Shown here: piece after piece, positions 25,201-36,138 of the stretch
Layout of the letters: the number at the start of each line of letters is the position of its first letter
How positions within the stretch are numbered: position 1 is the stretch's first letter
DNA from: Rhinopithecus roxellana
Lineage: Eukaryota > Chordata > Mammalia > Primates > Cercopithecidae
Reading direction: 5' to 3'
DNA: 64,000 nt
Assembly: GCF_007565055.1 (NCBI RefSeq)
Contig: NC_044557.1
Coordinates: forward strand, 69,902,095-69,966,094
Translations under genes and position numbers: made by a program
The notes under the pieces: generated by a model
Database searches by the model: none
The model's input: only the letters and a program-made list of their open reading frames with translations
What the model was told of the DNA's origin: nothing

Positions 25201-26045
25201 TGTCTAAAACACCAAAAGCAACGGCAGCAAAAGCCAAAATTGACAAATGGGATCTAATTAAACTAAGGAGCTTCTGCACAGCAAAAGAAACTACCATCAG
25301 AGTGAAAAGGCAACCTACAGAATGGGAGAAAATTTTTGCAACCTACTCATCTGACAAAGGGCTAATATCCAGAATCTACAAAGAACTCAAACAAATATAC
25401 AAGAAAAAAGCAAACAACCCCATCAAAAAGTGGGCAAAGGATATGAACAGACATTTCTCAAAAGAAGACATTCATACAGCCAACATACACATGAAAAAAT
25501 GCTCATCATCACTCACCATCAGAGAAATGCAAATCAAAACCACAATGAGATACCATCTCACACCAGTTAGAATGGCAATCATTAAAAAGTCAGGAAACAA
25601 CAGGTGCTGGAGAGGATGTGGAGAAATAGGAACACTTTTACACTGTTGGTGGGATTGTCAACTAGTTCAACCATTATGGAAAACAGTATGGCAATTCCTC
25701 AAGGATCTAGAACTAGATGTACCATATGACTTAGCCATCCCACTACTGGGTATATACCCAAAGGATTATAAATCATGCTGCTATTAAGACACATGCACAC
25801 ATATGTTTATTGTGGCACTATTCACAATAGCAAAGACTTGGAATCAACCCAAATGTCCATCTGTGACAGACTGGATTAAGAAAATGTGGCACATATACAC
25901 CATGGAATACTATGCAGCCATATAAAAGGATGAGTTTGCGTCCTTTGTAGGGACATGGATGCAGCTGGAAACCATCATTCTTAGCAAACTATCACAAGAA
26001 GAGAAAACCAAACACCGCATGTTCTCACTCATAGGTGGGAACTGA
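22219..26045 (+). pseudogene. L1 ORF2 (endonuclease/reverse transcriptase), frameshift plus four stops
   Basis: ORF2p is the 1275-residue endonuclease and reverse transcriptase of target-primed retrotransposition. ATG 22219 and final TGA 26043-26045 give 3827 bp, one short of 1276 codons. An uninterrupted 393-codon stretch (22219-23400) covers the whole apurinic-endonuclease domain, with the motifs QETH and SDHSAIKLEL visible. Lesions: TAA at 23398-23400; a one-base loss in an A run near 23839-23842; TAA at 25152-25154, 25785-25787 and 25923-25925. The RT catalytic motif FADD is intact at 24315-24326. All four stops are TAA in frame with the surrounding coding sequence, so each can be explained by point change. 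Confidence 0.93.
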
Positions 26046-26324
26046 ACAATGAGATCACTTGGACTCGGGAAGGGGAACATCACACATCGGGGCCTATCAT
26101 GGGCGGGGGGGGGAGGGATTGCATTGGGAGTTATACCTGGTATAAATGACGAATTGATGGGTGCTGACAAGTTGATGGGTGCAGCACACCAACATGGCAC
26201 AAGTATACATATGTAACAAACCTACATGTTATGCACATGTACCCTAGAACTTAAAGTATAATAAAAAAAATTTTTTTAAAATGATTACCTAATGAATTAA
26301 AAAATAAATAAATAAATAGATATT

Positions 26325-27640
26325 GATAGCTTCCTCTAGGATTGGGAAGTTCTCTGTTATTATCCCTTTGAATAAGTTTCTACCCTTATCTCTTTCTCTA
26401 CCTCCTCTTTAAGGCCAAGAACTCTTAGATCTGTTTTTGTTTTTTTTGTGTGTGTGTGTGTGTTTTGAGACTATATTCTAGGTCTTATAGGAGTGCTGCA
26501 TTGTTTTAAGTCCTTTTTTTTCATTTCCTTGATCAATTCTGCTATTAAAGGACTCTGACGCATTCTCCTGTATGCCAATTGCATTTTTCAGCTATGGAAT
26601 TTTGGTGTAGTTCTTGTTATTTCAATCTCTTTATTGAACTAATCTGATAGAATTCTGAATTCTTTTGGTGTTATCTTGAATTTCTTTGAGTTTCCTCAAC
26701 AGTTATTTTGAATTCTCTGTCTGAAAGTTTAAATATCTCTGTTTCCAGAATTGGTACCCAGTGCCTTATTTAGTTCATTTGGTGAGATCATGTTTTTCTG
26801 GATGGTGTTTATGCTAATAGGTGTTCTCCAGTGTCTGGGTATTGAAGAGTTATTTATCATCATCTTTGTTATATGGGCTTCTTTGTACTTGTCCTTCTTG
26901 GGAAGACTTTCCAGATATTTGAAAGGACTTGTGTGTTGTGATCTAATCTGTATCTGATTTAAGGGGCACCCCAAATGCAGTAATGCTGTAGTTCTTGCAG
27001 AACTGTAGAGGTACTGCCTTGATGGTCTTGGACAGGATCTGCGAGAATTCTCTGGATTACCAGGCAGAGACTCTTGTTCTGTCATCTATTTCCTCCCAAA
27101 TAAAGTAAGTCTCTCTCTCTCTATTCTGAGCCACCTAAAGATGGGGGTCGAGTGACATAAGCACCCTTGTGGCCACCACCACTATGACTGCACTGGGTCA
27201 GACCTAAAGCCAGCACAGCTGTAACCACTCATACACACAAGTCCTGCTGTAACCACTCCCTGGCTACTGTCTGTGTTTGCTCAAGGCCCTCGGGCTCTAC
27301 GATCAGCTTGTGGCCAAGCTAGTCAGGCCTGTGTTCTTCCCTTCAGCAGGGTGAGGTCCTCCAGGCCCCAGGAAGGTCCAAAGGTGCCGTCCGGGAGTCA
27401 AGATCTAGAGTCAAAAACTTTAGAAGTCTACCTGGCTCTGAAACCACAAGATACGGTTCTTCCCACTCTTCTCTCCCCTTTCCAAATGTAGAGATGACTC
27501 ACTCCTTGGCCACTGCCACTCCAGTCCATGAGGAGTATTGCTAGACCACCGCTGATAATCCCTTAAGGTCCAAGGACTCTTAAGTCAGCTCGTGAAGAAT
27601 GCTTCCTGGCTTGGGACTCATCCTTAAGGTTAGCTTGTGG
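26325..27640 (-). mobile_element. Old L1 (L1M/HAL1 type) 5' region, antisense
   Basis: Diverged reverse-complement L1: 'ttatccctttgaataagttt', 'atttcaatctctttattgaa', 'cagttattttgaattctctg', 'catttggtgagatcatgttt', then GC-richer 5' UTR-like sequence to about 27640. The element is too decayed to follow a frame. A short TG run lies at about 26448-26462. Confidence 0.65.
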
Positions 27641-27689
27641 GGAGATATTTTAAGGCTATGCAAATGTTCTATTTCTCTTAAAAGTTTTA

Positions 27690-28105
27690 CCTACTGGTTT
27701 TAGCACTCAGCAATAGATCTTGCCCAAAGCAAGAGTTAATGTTATTTATACTTTAAATAATTTGCTTTCTTCAGCCCTTCCTTCTACATTTGTTATTGAC
27801 ATTCTACTTTAAGGAAAATTTGTTCTTTATTCTCAATTTATTTATTCAATCATTTATTTATATCAGTGTGGATTCATGGATATTTACTTTATTGCCTGTG
27901 TTATAATCCAATACTATCATTATTTGGTTTCTCAAGTTATTCCAGCTGTGGCCCTTAGAAGATCTTTCAGATTGGCTCCTATGTTTTTTGACATCTCTTT
28001 TTTTAATCCTTGGAATATTCTGTCTTTGTGGCTCTACAATATATTTCAAGCTCCGTAATGCCTCATTTTCACAATCCATTCTTACTGAACTCATCTTGTA
28101 ATTTC
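27690..28105 (-). mobile_element. Old L1 (L1ME type) 3'-end fragment, antisense
   Basis: Recognisable 3' UTR order in reverse: 'atttatatcagtgtggattc', 'tgttataatccaatactatc', 'ttattccagctgtggccctt', 'ttggctcctatgttttttga', 'gtggctctacaatatatttc'. Diverged. Confidence 0.6.
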
Positions 28106-28107
28106 TT

Positions 28108-28768
28108 TAGCGCAGCACTAAAATTAAAGTGGCATCGTTCCTCTGGGGCAATACCCAAGGTTCGTTGCCTACACCAAGGAAATCAAGGATGCAGACACAC
28201 AAGGTGTAAGTTTAAGAGCAGAGGTTTAATAGGTGAGAGAAAGAGAAAAGTTCTCTCTCCTGCAGAGACAAGGGGACTCCCAAGTGGGTCTTCTGGTTCT
28301 GTGGTGAAATGCACAGGGTTTTTATAGATGAGTTTGAGGAGGTAATGTCTGATTTACATAGGACCCAAAAGATTGATCAGACCAGGTGTGTCATTTACAT
28401 AGCACATGAAGAAGCTGGCCACCCCATCCTAATCTTTTATTATGCAGATGGGTTCTCTACCTGGCCGGTGGCAAGTTTCCCTTTCCTTTATTGTACATAT
28501 GGTTGACAAAGAAAAGGTAAGATGGAGCCTCCATGTTGAACATGTCTGGCCCCCAGGTAGCTTTTTCCTATTGGCACAGCTGCCAGCATTCACCTGTGCA
28601 AGCTTCTAGCTTGTTTTTCTATGTCTGCACCTTGATTTTTCAGGCTATTCTTTGTTAGAAAAGAAAAGAAATTATTTGGGGGCTACTTTTTATTAAAAGG
28701 GAAACCTTGCTGAGGGTTCTTTTACCCTCACTAACTGCCTAAATAATTTCTTTCTAACTCCTGTATCA
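28108..28768 (-). mobile_element. Solo ERV1-type LTR, antisense (subfamily uncertain)
   Basis: On the minus strand this reads as an LTR that starts 'tgatacaggagttagaaaga' (ending at 28768). It contains a TATA box 'ctataaaaaccctgtgcatt' (about 28310-28330), the block 'gggagtccccttgtctctgc', a poly(A)-signal-like 'attaaacctctgctctt' and a downstream end near 28110-28145. The layout of promoter then poly(A) signal is typical of gammaretrovirus-like (ERV1) LTRs. The exact proximal edge and TSD were not resolved. Confidence 0.6.
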
Positions 28769-28774
28769 GAATCA

Positions 28775-29087
28775 TTCATTTATTCAAAGACCTCAATTTT
28801 TTCTATTGGAGGATGGTATTTAGAACCCAAGATATTGACATGAGGTATGTATGTTGCCACTGGGTGTCATTGATTCTAGGCCATCTCAACAGAAAGAGTT
28901 AGGATGTATGTATATGTAACAACCAATGCATATATTTCTATAATTATTTTTGTATGTATCAATCTACATTTATTTAAAATGAACATGTATTCATATTATT
29001 CTAGCACTTATTTTAAATTTAATATTCAGATCAATGCAAATAATATTTTCTTTAATATACATTGATGTTTTATTTCTATTTCTATAA
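28775..29087 (+). other. AT-rich sequence with no recognised feature
   Basis: No gene or repeat recognised between the ERV1-type LTR and the Alu. Confidence 0.45.
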
Positions 29088-29404
29088 ACAATTTTTTTTT
29101 TTTTTTTTTTTGAGACGGAGTCTCGCTGTGTTGCCCGGGCTGGAGTGCAGTGGCCAGATCTCAGCTCACTGCAAGCTCCGCCTCCCTGGTTCACGCCATT
29201 CTCCTGCCTCAGCCTCCCGTGTAGCTGGGACCACAGGCGCCTGCCACCACGCCTGGCTAATTTTTTTTTGTATTTTTAGTAGAGACAGGGTTTCACCGTG
29301 TTAGCCAGGATGATCTCTATCTCCTGACCTGGTGATCCGCCCTTCTCGGCCTCCCAAAGTGCTGGGATTACAGGCGTGAGCCACTGCGCCCGGCCGACAA
29401 TTTT
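29088..29404 (-). mobile_element. AluY-like SINE, antisense
   Basis: A poly(T) tract (to 29111) precedes 'gagacggagtctcgctgtgt' and the element ends in 'actgcgcccggcc' at 29395. A candidate TSD ACAATTTT lies at 29088-29095 and 29397-29404. The block 'agtggccagatctcagctca' is the form I associate with Old World monkey AluY copies; human AluY usually has a different run there. Confidence 0.9.
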
Positions 29405-29618
29405 ATTTTTAAAGATACTTTATGATTAGAACTATTTTTTAATCCACTTAAGAACTGATTTATTTCTTAATAACTACATCTTTCAAAAACATGCAATTAT
29501 AATTATTTTAGCATTCCTTTCACCCTTACATGTTTTAATCTGGATAATAAACTACAAAGTGACCCCAAATGAGTTAATCTGAGCTCAGTAGGCTCTTTGA
29601 ATACTGTTATTTAGATCA

Positions 29619-29790
29619 TAGCCTCTCAAGCCTTAATATTCCTACAAATCATCTGAGGATACCGTTAAACTGCAGACCGATTCAGCACGAGTGGGGAGGG
29701 GACTGAGAGCCTGTATTTTTATGTGGCTCCCAGGTGATACAAATGCTGCAGGTGCACAGACCACACTTCGAGTGGTAAGACTGAAGACTA
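29619..29790 (+). repeat. MER5A-like hAT DNA transposon remnant
   Basis: Contains 'caaatcatctgaggataccg', 'actgagagcctgtatttt', 'ggctcccaggtgatacaaat' and 'accacacttcgagtggtaag', in MER5A order. Diverged ends. Confidence 0.65.
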
Positions 29791-30505
29791 CATAGTTGTC
29801 ATCGCGTAAGCTTTCTATACACTTGATCTGTGTCCTCAATCCTGTAGTGCTGGTTCCTTCCTTTATTCCAGAGCCCACATGCCTCATTTCAAAACCCATT
29901 TCTAGGGAACTCAGTAACCTTTAAAGTTCCATTCAGTCTGTAGCTCTTTTTTACATATCTACACTTACTTCAGTTTAGAGGCTTTGTCTATCATACACAC
30001 AAGGTAAGTTTACATCAGTTTGTAAATTAGATTAGCTGTGTTTGACAAGTGGGAATGGGAAAATGTCCTTTTTTCATTCTTCAGTAGTTTGGTGAATAGA
30101 GCAGACCTTAGAACATATTATTTGCCAGACTATATTCAGGTCTCACTTATACACCACAGCCACCTCACTTATATACAACAGCTACCTCACTGTGAGCTTT
30201 CTCATTTTCAATCTTCTATTAATTTTCATAATTTTTTAACCCAAGGAAAACACTTATGGAGTCTATTACAAGATTGGTGGGTTCACACTGTGATCAGAGA
30301 CAAATGCTTAAGGGAATAGTGGAGCCATTTCCTGGTGGGGGGTAGGGTGGGAGTGTGGGGAGAGTGAGAGTGGGGAAGGAATAGAATAAATATAAAAAGA
30401 GTATTGCAATCTTGTGGCCATCTGTGCTAACTGCATGCTGCATATCTCAAACAGAAATAGACAGGATATAAGCAAATGTTATTAGATGCTTTTAATTTTG
30501 TACTC
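29791..30505 (+). other. Intergenic stretch with no recognised feature
   Basis: Nothing recognised apart from a G-rich patch at about 30335-30380. Confidence 0.45.
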
Positions 30506-30509
30506 TTCA

Positions 30510-30960
30510 AAATTATTTGTGTTACATCCATTCATTCATTTACCCATCCATCATGATTGCACTATAGTTCCAAGTTCTTACTCTGATATAGCCTTACGAT
30601 GGGCACTGAGGACCACATGCTAAGAGATAGTCTCTATCTTTAATTGGCTTTGGGTAGAGAAGTGTGGAATGAAAAGCACAGAGGTGAATACAAAACGTTA
30701 TGATAAATGCTACATTGTGGCACAGAGTACTGGAGGCACATAAGAAAGCACCTTATCCAGTCTTGGGCATCCTGGAAGTTTCCTACAGGCAACAGGCTCT
30801 AATTTGAGGTGTAATACATGAATAGGAGTAATTCAGGTAAAGAAAAGCAAGGACAAAGGGCAGAGAAGAGGCAGCTGGTGGAAATGTGGTTATTTTGGGA
30901 ACATTCTAAGGAATGAGATTACCATGTGCAAAACCCAAATGTTGAGGATACAACTTGTCC
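30510..30960 (+). repeat. Ancient LINE-like remnant (possibly L2)
   Basis: Starts with a 'ccattcattcatttacccat' block and resembles the common 'gggcactgaggaccacatgc ... gaatgagattaccatgtgca' layout of old LINE-derived sequence. Family assignment is tentative. Confidence 0.35.
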
Positions 30961-31199
30961 CAATGTTTCCTTCTCCCGGACTCCCCATTTTAGTATGTCA
31001 GCACCACCAACTTAGTTACACTGTCCACAAATTAGGAGTAATCCTTGCCTTCTCCCACTCGTTCATTCTGCTGTTTCCCACTTAGACAATCACTTAGTCC
31101 TGTCAATTCTTCCTTCTAGCTATATCTTAAATGCACTTTCTAGTCTCCATTCATGAGGTCACTGAAATATTACATTCTCCAAGATTATGGACAATCATC

Positions 31200-31600
31200 T
31201 TTTACCTAGATTACAAGAGTCTCCAAAATGATACTCTTAGTTCCAGCTTCAAACATCTTTCAGGTTGAAAAACATTTTTTTTCACGATAGTGATCTTTCC
31301 ACTATAGTGAGTTCAAGGAACTAATAGCCAGTATTTACCACACTCACAAAAATATACAAATGAATGAAAACAGTTATGACCCACCCATGACTGCAGTGGG
31401 TTCCAAAGATAAAATACTACTACTGTCGCTCCATTCTCAAATCCTCCAATGGCTCCTCATTGCCTTCAGGATCAAGTACAAATTCCTTAACATGGTTAAC
31501 AAGGCCTTAAGTCACTGGGCTCCTGCCTACATCTCCACCTTGCTGATCCAATACTTAACACATTTCATATACAGTATATTTTTTGGTCACCTAGATATGA
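31200..31600 (+). repeat. Ancient LINE-like remnant (L2 class), split by a 97-bp insertion
   Basis: Left part 'cacgatagtgatctttccac' and right part 'caaatcctccaatggctcct', 'cattgccttcaggatcaagt', 'ccttaacatggttaacaagg', 'ctgcctacatctccacct' belong to one old repeat in + orientation. The segment 31306-31402 sits between them and does not belong to the family. Confidence 0.55.
31306..31402 (+). repeat. 97-bp duplicated segment, copy A (inserted copy)
   Basis: Matches 32247-32343 at a constant offset of 941 bases with 3 mismatches in 97. Copy A interrupts an old LINE-like repeat, so it is more likely the derived copy. No A tail, no terminal inverted repeats and no obvious target-site duplication are visible. 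Confidence 0.93.
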
Positions 31601-32246
31601 TAGTCACTATACAGGGCACTCTAAATAAAATGATGAATAAGATAAACAGTCTACTTATATTCTATCAAAGGAGACTTTTAAACAAATCATCAAGTTATTA
31701 GCAACTGTTGTAAGAACACTTTTCCATCATCACTTTTATGATGCGAGTACCCTAGACATTCTAAACATAGTATTTGGCATTTTGGGGGGTCTTCACCTAT
31801 TTTGGATTACAAATTTTTCCAGATATTGATTTTTAAAGAAGATTATTATTTTAATAAAAGACATTGCCACTCTATTAGTTACAGTAATTCTAGCTACTGT
31901 ATCAGATGAAGTGTGAAATTTCAGTAGTTTAAGACAGTTAAACTTATTTCTAACCCTCAATATGTTCCTTAAGCAGGAGAAACAAAGCAATTGTTCAGGT
32001 ATTCAAGCTGATGGAAGTTCTTTCCTTATTAGTTCAGGATTTCTAAGTTCCCTCAACACTGACATCCTGTTGACAGTCAGGGAAAGAGAGGAGGACTTGC
32101 AGGTAGGTTTCAAAAGACCAGACCTGGAAACAACATATATCACTTCTGACCACATTCCATTGGCTAGAATTCTTTCACACAACGATGCCCAAGTGAAGGG
32201 GTCTTGGGGGAAGTATACAGTAGGTCTGAGCCCAGAAACAGAAGCA

Positions 32247-32343
32247 AGTGAGTTCAAGGAACTAATAGCCGGTGTTTACCACACTCACAAAAATACACAA
32301 ATGAATGAAAACAGTTATGACCCACCCATGACTGCAGTGGGTT
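32247..32343 (+). repeat. 97-bp duplicated segment, copy B (likely source)
   Basis: Runs from AGTGAGTTCAAGG to CTGCAGTGGGTT, in the same orientation as copy A. Flanking sequence on both sides is unrelated to that around copy A and shows no break, so it is the probable source. Confidence 0.9.
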
Positions 32344-32990
32344 TGCTGTCATCCAACGTGATCTATACCACCTGTTCATATGTGACTGAGAGGACCACTG
32401 GCCATCCATAGCCTGAGAGGTTACATCATCACCTTGTACCTCACACTCTAATAAGTTTTTCTTCAATTATCATAAATTTATAGGCAGATGATAATTCTAA
32501 ATATGTTTCAAAAATAATTCTACTTTTAGGTGCTTATGGTGTTAAGACTCAAACAGAGTTACTAGTACGCTAGTCACTGTGGAAACCTTCCCTCCTGTGC
32601 CTGTCTTTCCCCCTTCCCTGTCTGTTCCCTAGCAACCTGGCATTTGGTAAATCTTAGTTGTCTTTTAGATCTTAGCTAAAAATTACTTTTAATATTTGTT
32701 CTCAAAGACCTCCCCAAATCTGGGTTAAGAGTTTTTTCCATAACTTCTAGAAGCAATTCATGATTACTGTGTATGAATACTTATGAAAATGCATGAATTA
32801 ATGCCTGGTTAATTATTATATCCCTGGAATTTAGCACAAGACCATAATGGGTGATATATACTTATGGACTGAATTGATTGACATTTTTCAATACAGCTGG
32901 CATGCAGGACATGAAGTGAGATAAATGTGGAAGAAGTCATTATCAAAAATAAATAAATAATAAGTCATTATCCTGAAAATAACATACCAT
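32344..32990 (+). other. Intergenic stretch with no recognised feature
   Basis: Nothing recognised; a small (AAAT)n run at about 32948-32961. Confidence 0.45.
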
Positions 32991-33181
32991 GGTAGTTCTC
33001 AAAGTGTGGTCACAGGACCAGCAACATCAGAATCCCTTGGGACCCTTTTAGAAATGCATATTCCCAGGCTCTGCCCCAGACAATTCTGAGTTAGAATCTA
33101 TGAGGGTTAGAGCCCAGAAATCTGTCTTTTACCAAGACCTCCAAGTAATTATGATCCATATTAAAGTTTGAGAACCACTAG
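32991..33181 (+). mobile_element. MER5A hAT-Charlie DNA transposon, near complete
   Basis: Terminal inverted repeats are visible: 'agttctcaaagtgtggtc' at the left and 'agtttgagaaccacta' at the right. The internal blocks 'caacatcagaatcccttggg' and 'gaaatgcatattcccaggct' fit MER5A at a length of about 190 bp. Confidence 0.88.
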
Positions 33182-33204
33182 GAATGTAGATAAATCTGAA
33201 ACAA

Positions 33205-33326
33205 GTTGAAAGAAAGAGAGAGACAGACAGACAGACAGAGAGAAAGGAAGGAAGGGAAGGGAAGGAAGGAAGGAAGGAAGGAAGGAAGGAAGGAAGGAAG
33301 GAAGGAAGGAAGGAAGGAAGGAAGGG
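33205..33326 (+). repeat. Purine microsatellite, (GAAA), (GACA), (GGAA)n
   Basis: A compound tract: GAAAGA/GAGA, then (GACA)4, then a long (GGAA)n from about 33245 to 33324. Strand-asymmetric purine run; the antisense open frame through it is simple repeat only. Confidence 0.95.
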
Positions 33327-33329
33327 CAA

Positions 33330-34345
33330 CATTGATAATCTAATAATAACAGCTACTATTCCTGAAGTACTGATGTCAAGGAGTTGACCTTAGGAGTTGT
33401 GACACTAAAATGGTCTTGTGACTCAAATAATCCAATTACATGTGGTTTAACTATAAGAATAGTAGTAACATATGGGAAGAAGGTAATGAGAATTCAGAAG
33501 ATAATAAAGTAGTAAATAAATAGTAAATAGAGTGATATAATCGAGTCAAGCAGTACAACCAATTGAGTAGGAATTATTAACTGATACAAGCAATAACTTT
33601 AACCATAAGTAATGTGTAAATTGAGACCCATGTACCAAACCCCTTTGGAAGGCTTTGCCACAACATCAGTATGAAAAACCTGAGCCTGTCGATCAGAGTT
33701 GCATCCTAGCCCATATTCCTCTGATTCCTAAGAGATCTCGACAAGCTGAGGAGTTGGGTCTAAACAATCCTTGAAAAAATAACCCCCCAATATTGTTTAG
33801 GATGATATAAAGGTTTAGAATTGATATGTGAAGTGTGCGACTGTGGTTTAAAATATATATTTGACTCTTAAATTTAGATTTCTGACTTTAAGTTGAATTT
33901 GTACTACGTTTGTGAACAGTGTCAAAATATTACAAGAACTTAAGGTTTGTCATATTTTATAAGTTTAATTTATTGGATTTATCAAACATGTGAAACTAAA
34001 AACTTTAAAAATATATAAATACATTATATATATGTCAATTTGTCAATGTGAAACTAAAAACTTTAAAAATATATAAACATATTAGGTTTGTTGGTGAAAT
34101 GTAAAAGTTTCTGAATGTTTAAGTTGTAAATGAAACCAATATTTCAATGTCTTTTAGAAGAATTAATAAATTTGTTACATAAATAAATAGAATAATGTGA
34201 GTCATAAATTAAGCTTAAAAGCTTAAGAAAAACTAAGTTTTAAAATTTACAAGTTTAAACCCTAGGTTACTCCATAACAATCTTCTCTGTGTATAAAAAT
34301 GTTCTTGAGAACATTGTAAAGAAAGGAATTCACATTTAACACAAA
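33330..34345 (+). other. AT-rich intergenic stretch with one local duplication
   Basis: No gene or repeat family recognised. Contains the spaced 32-bp duplication listed separately. Confidence 0.45.
33988..34077 (+). repeat. 32-bp direct duplication at 58-bp spacing
   Basis: ATGTGAAACTAAAAACTTTA and the following AAAATATATAAA occur at 33988-34019 and again at 34046-34077. The intervening bases are AT-rich. Confidence 0.9.
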
Positions 34346-34535
34346 CGGCTTTAGATGAATTGACTTGTTTAATCCAACTTCCTACTGTGAGGTAGGCAAT
34401 GTTTTTACCCTCCTTTTATCATGAGCAATAGGCTAAATAAAATGCCCAATCATAGAGCTTGGGGGAGGCAGAGCTAGGATTCACACCTAGCACATGGGAT
34501 TCTAGAGCCTATCTTCTGGCTGCTCCATGTTGCTC
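34346..34535 (-). repeat. MIR SINE remnant, antisense
   Basis: 'ctactgtgaggtaggcaatg', 'gggaggcagagctaggattc' and 'acacctagcacatgggattc' are in the reverse MIR order. Confidence 0.75.
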
Positions 34536-35838
34536 CCTCCTCCTGTAGTACTGTTTGGAGCCAAAGGGAGAGAGAGACAATGAGGCTTGAGGGAAGTATT
34601 CAAGTGTGGGGTGGTTTGGATAGAATCCTGCCGAAGAGGATATGAGTCATATTATTCTATTTCTATATCTAACAAATTTATTCATCACTTCTAAGGGACA
34701 TTGCAATATTGGTTTTATTTAAAACCTAGATAAACATTCAGTAACTTTTCCATTTTATCAACAAACCTAAAATATTTCTATCTTTTTAAAGTTCTACAGT
34801 TTCACATTGCCAAGTACACACTCCTAAATATATATGAATGAGACAGGGTAGACATCTGAATTTTGCTTCCTTTCTCATCTCCCACTGGCACCCACTCCCA
34901 CTCATCTTCACTCTTCTGGTTACTCTAAGGAAGGATCTTAAAGAAAGGACCTTTAAGATAGTGGATGGATTCCCAATTGGGTATCTTTGCTGGGGAGATG
35001 GAGAGTTGGAATTCATACTTGACTACGTTTTGACCATAACTCTCTTCCTGCATTTGAGCCTCTGCTTTCCGGCCATCTTCAGCCAATCTGTCTCTTCCAT
35101 GACCCTGATGCTTAATGCCACCTATTTGCTATTCGCTACTTCTTTTTCATTTTGCTCTTACCGATAATACATTTATTCAAGAAGTGAATCTCAAGTACAT
35201 ACTTCATTTCAGGGTCTGAGCTGGGAACATAAATTCCAAGAGGTAAGATAGTATAGAAACAATAATAATTTCAATGATGAAGCAAGTGGGAATCCTCACT
35301 CTTAAGGAAGGTATAAGTAGGTTTTTGACAGGTAAGGAAGGTAGGTAAGAAAGTTCCAGGAAGAGAAAACACATATTAATAGGCTTGGAACCAGAGGGAG
35401 TTTGACTCTTTAAAGGAACTGAAAGAAGGAATGAATGTTGTTTTTGAAACAAGAAAAGGGAACTGGTCCCAAATGAGCCTGTGTAGTTACTGTGCCAAGT
35501 ATTGACATTATCACACAATCAGAGAAATATTGTTCAAGGGATCCTCTGTGTTGTGAGTTGACCAAAGAGCACCAAAGTCATCAGTCAGGAGACTCAAGAG
35601 TGTTTTAAGACAGTTAGACCTACATATATACAAGTAAAAATCTGCCAGTAGAAATGATGAGAGGTGATTGTAGAGAGTTCATCTTTGTTCAGTTCATCAG
35701 ATGTTGAATTCATTGAATCTATTTATAGAATTTATATGCTTATCTTTTACAGTGTCAGAGACTGAGACAAAAGAGTGAAGGAATCCTGGCCTTTAAAGAC
35801 ATCTTGTCATATACATGCATATTTATACAACAAATATT
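34536..35838 (+). other. Intergenic stretch with no recognised feature
   Basis: No repeat family or gene recognised. The open frame at 34838-35167 lacks any known domain. Confidence 0.45.
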
Positions 35839-36138
35839 CAGTTGGCCCTTGATGTCTGTGGAGGATTTTTTCCAAGTCACTGATATAAAATGACATACTA
35901 TTGGCATATAATCTAAGCACATCCTCCTGTATACTTTGAATCATCTCTATGTTACTTATAATGCATAATACAAAGTAAATGTTATAGTAAATAGTTGTTA
36001 TACTATATTGTTTTTAAAATTTGTATTATTTTAATAGTTACATTGTTATTTTTTCTTGGTTTTTATTTTTCTAAATATTTTTTACCCACATTTGGTGGAA
36101 TCCATAGACACGGAATCCATGGAGATGTAGGACTGACT
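35839..36138 (+). mobile_element. TcMar-Tigger-type nonautonomous DNA transposon
   Basis: Starts 'cagttggcccttgatgtctg' and ends 'ggagatgtaggactgactg', giving imperfect terminal inverted repeats. Internal block 'taagcacatcctcctgtata', then 'ctttgaatcatctctatgtt', matches the Tigger-derived MER group. Orientation by the TTGGCCC end. Confidence 0.75.

Larger units (their letters stand above)
20111..26319 (+). mobile_element. Full-length LINE-1 (L1PA-lineage), sense, both ORFs disrupted
   Basis: A complete primate L1 of about 6.2 kb. It has a 5' UTR of about 1 kb starting at the conserved 'aagatggccgaataggaaca' block, ORF1, a 63-bp inter-ORF region, ORF2, a 3' UTR with a G-rich tract (26102-26115), an AATAAA signal at 26260-26265 and an A-rich tail. 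After the first tail come about 28 bases and then an (AAAT)n run at 26299-26318, which may be a tiny 3' transduction or tail decay. I found no clear target-site duplication. ORF1 has one 1-bp deletion; ORF2 has one frameshift and four nonsense changes. It is therefore a fairly young but inactive copy, 11 kb downstream of ZFPM2 in the same orientation. Confidence 0.95.

Noticed and set aside
28010..28506. Open frames of 105 and 65 residues
   Set aside because: They lie across an antisense ERV1-type LTR and an old L1 end.
31962..32411. 149-codon open frame containing copy B of the 97-bp duplication
   Set aside because: No recognisable domain, no codon signal that I can judge by eye, no promoter or splice context. 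Copy A carries the same peptide segment only because the DNA was copied.
33129..33332. Antisense frame with repeated FLPS units
   Set aside because: Translation of (GGAA)n plus part of MER5A.
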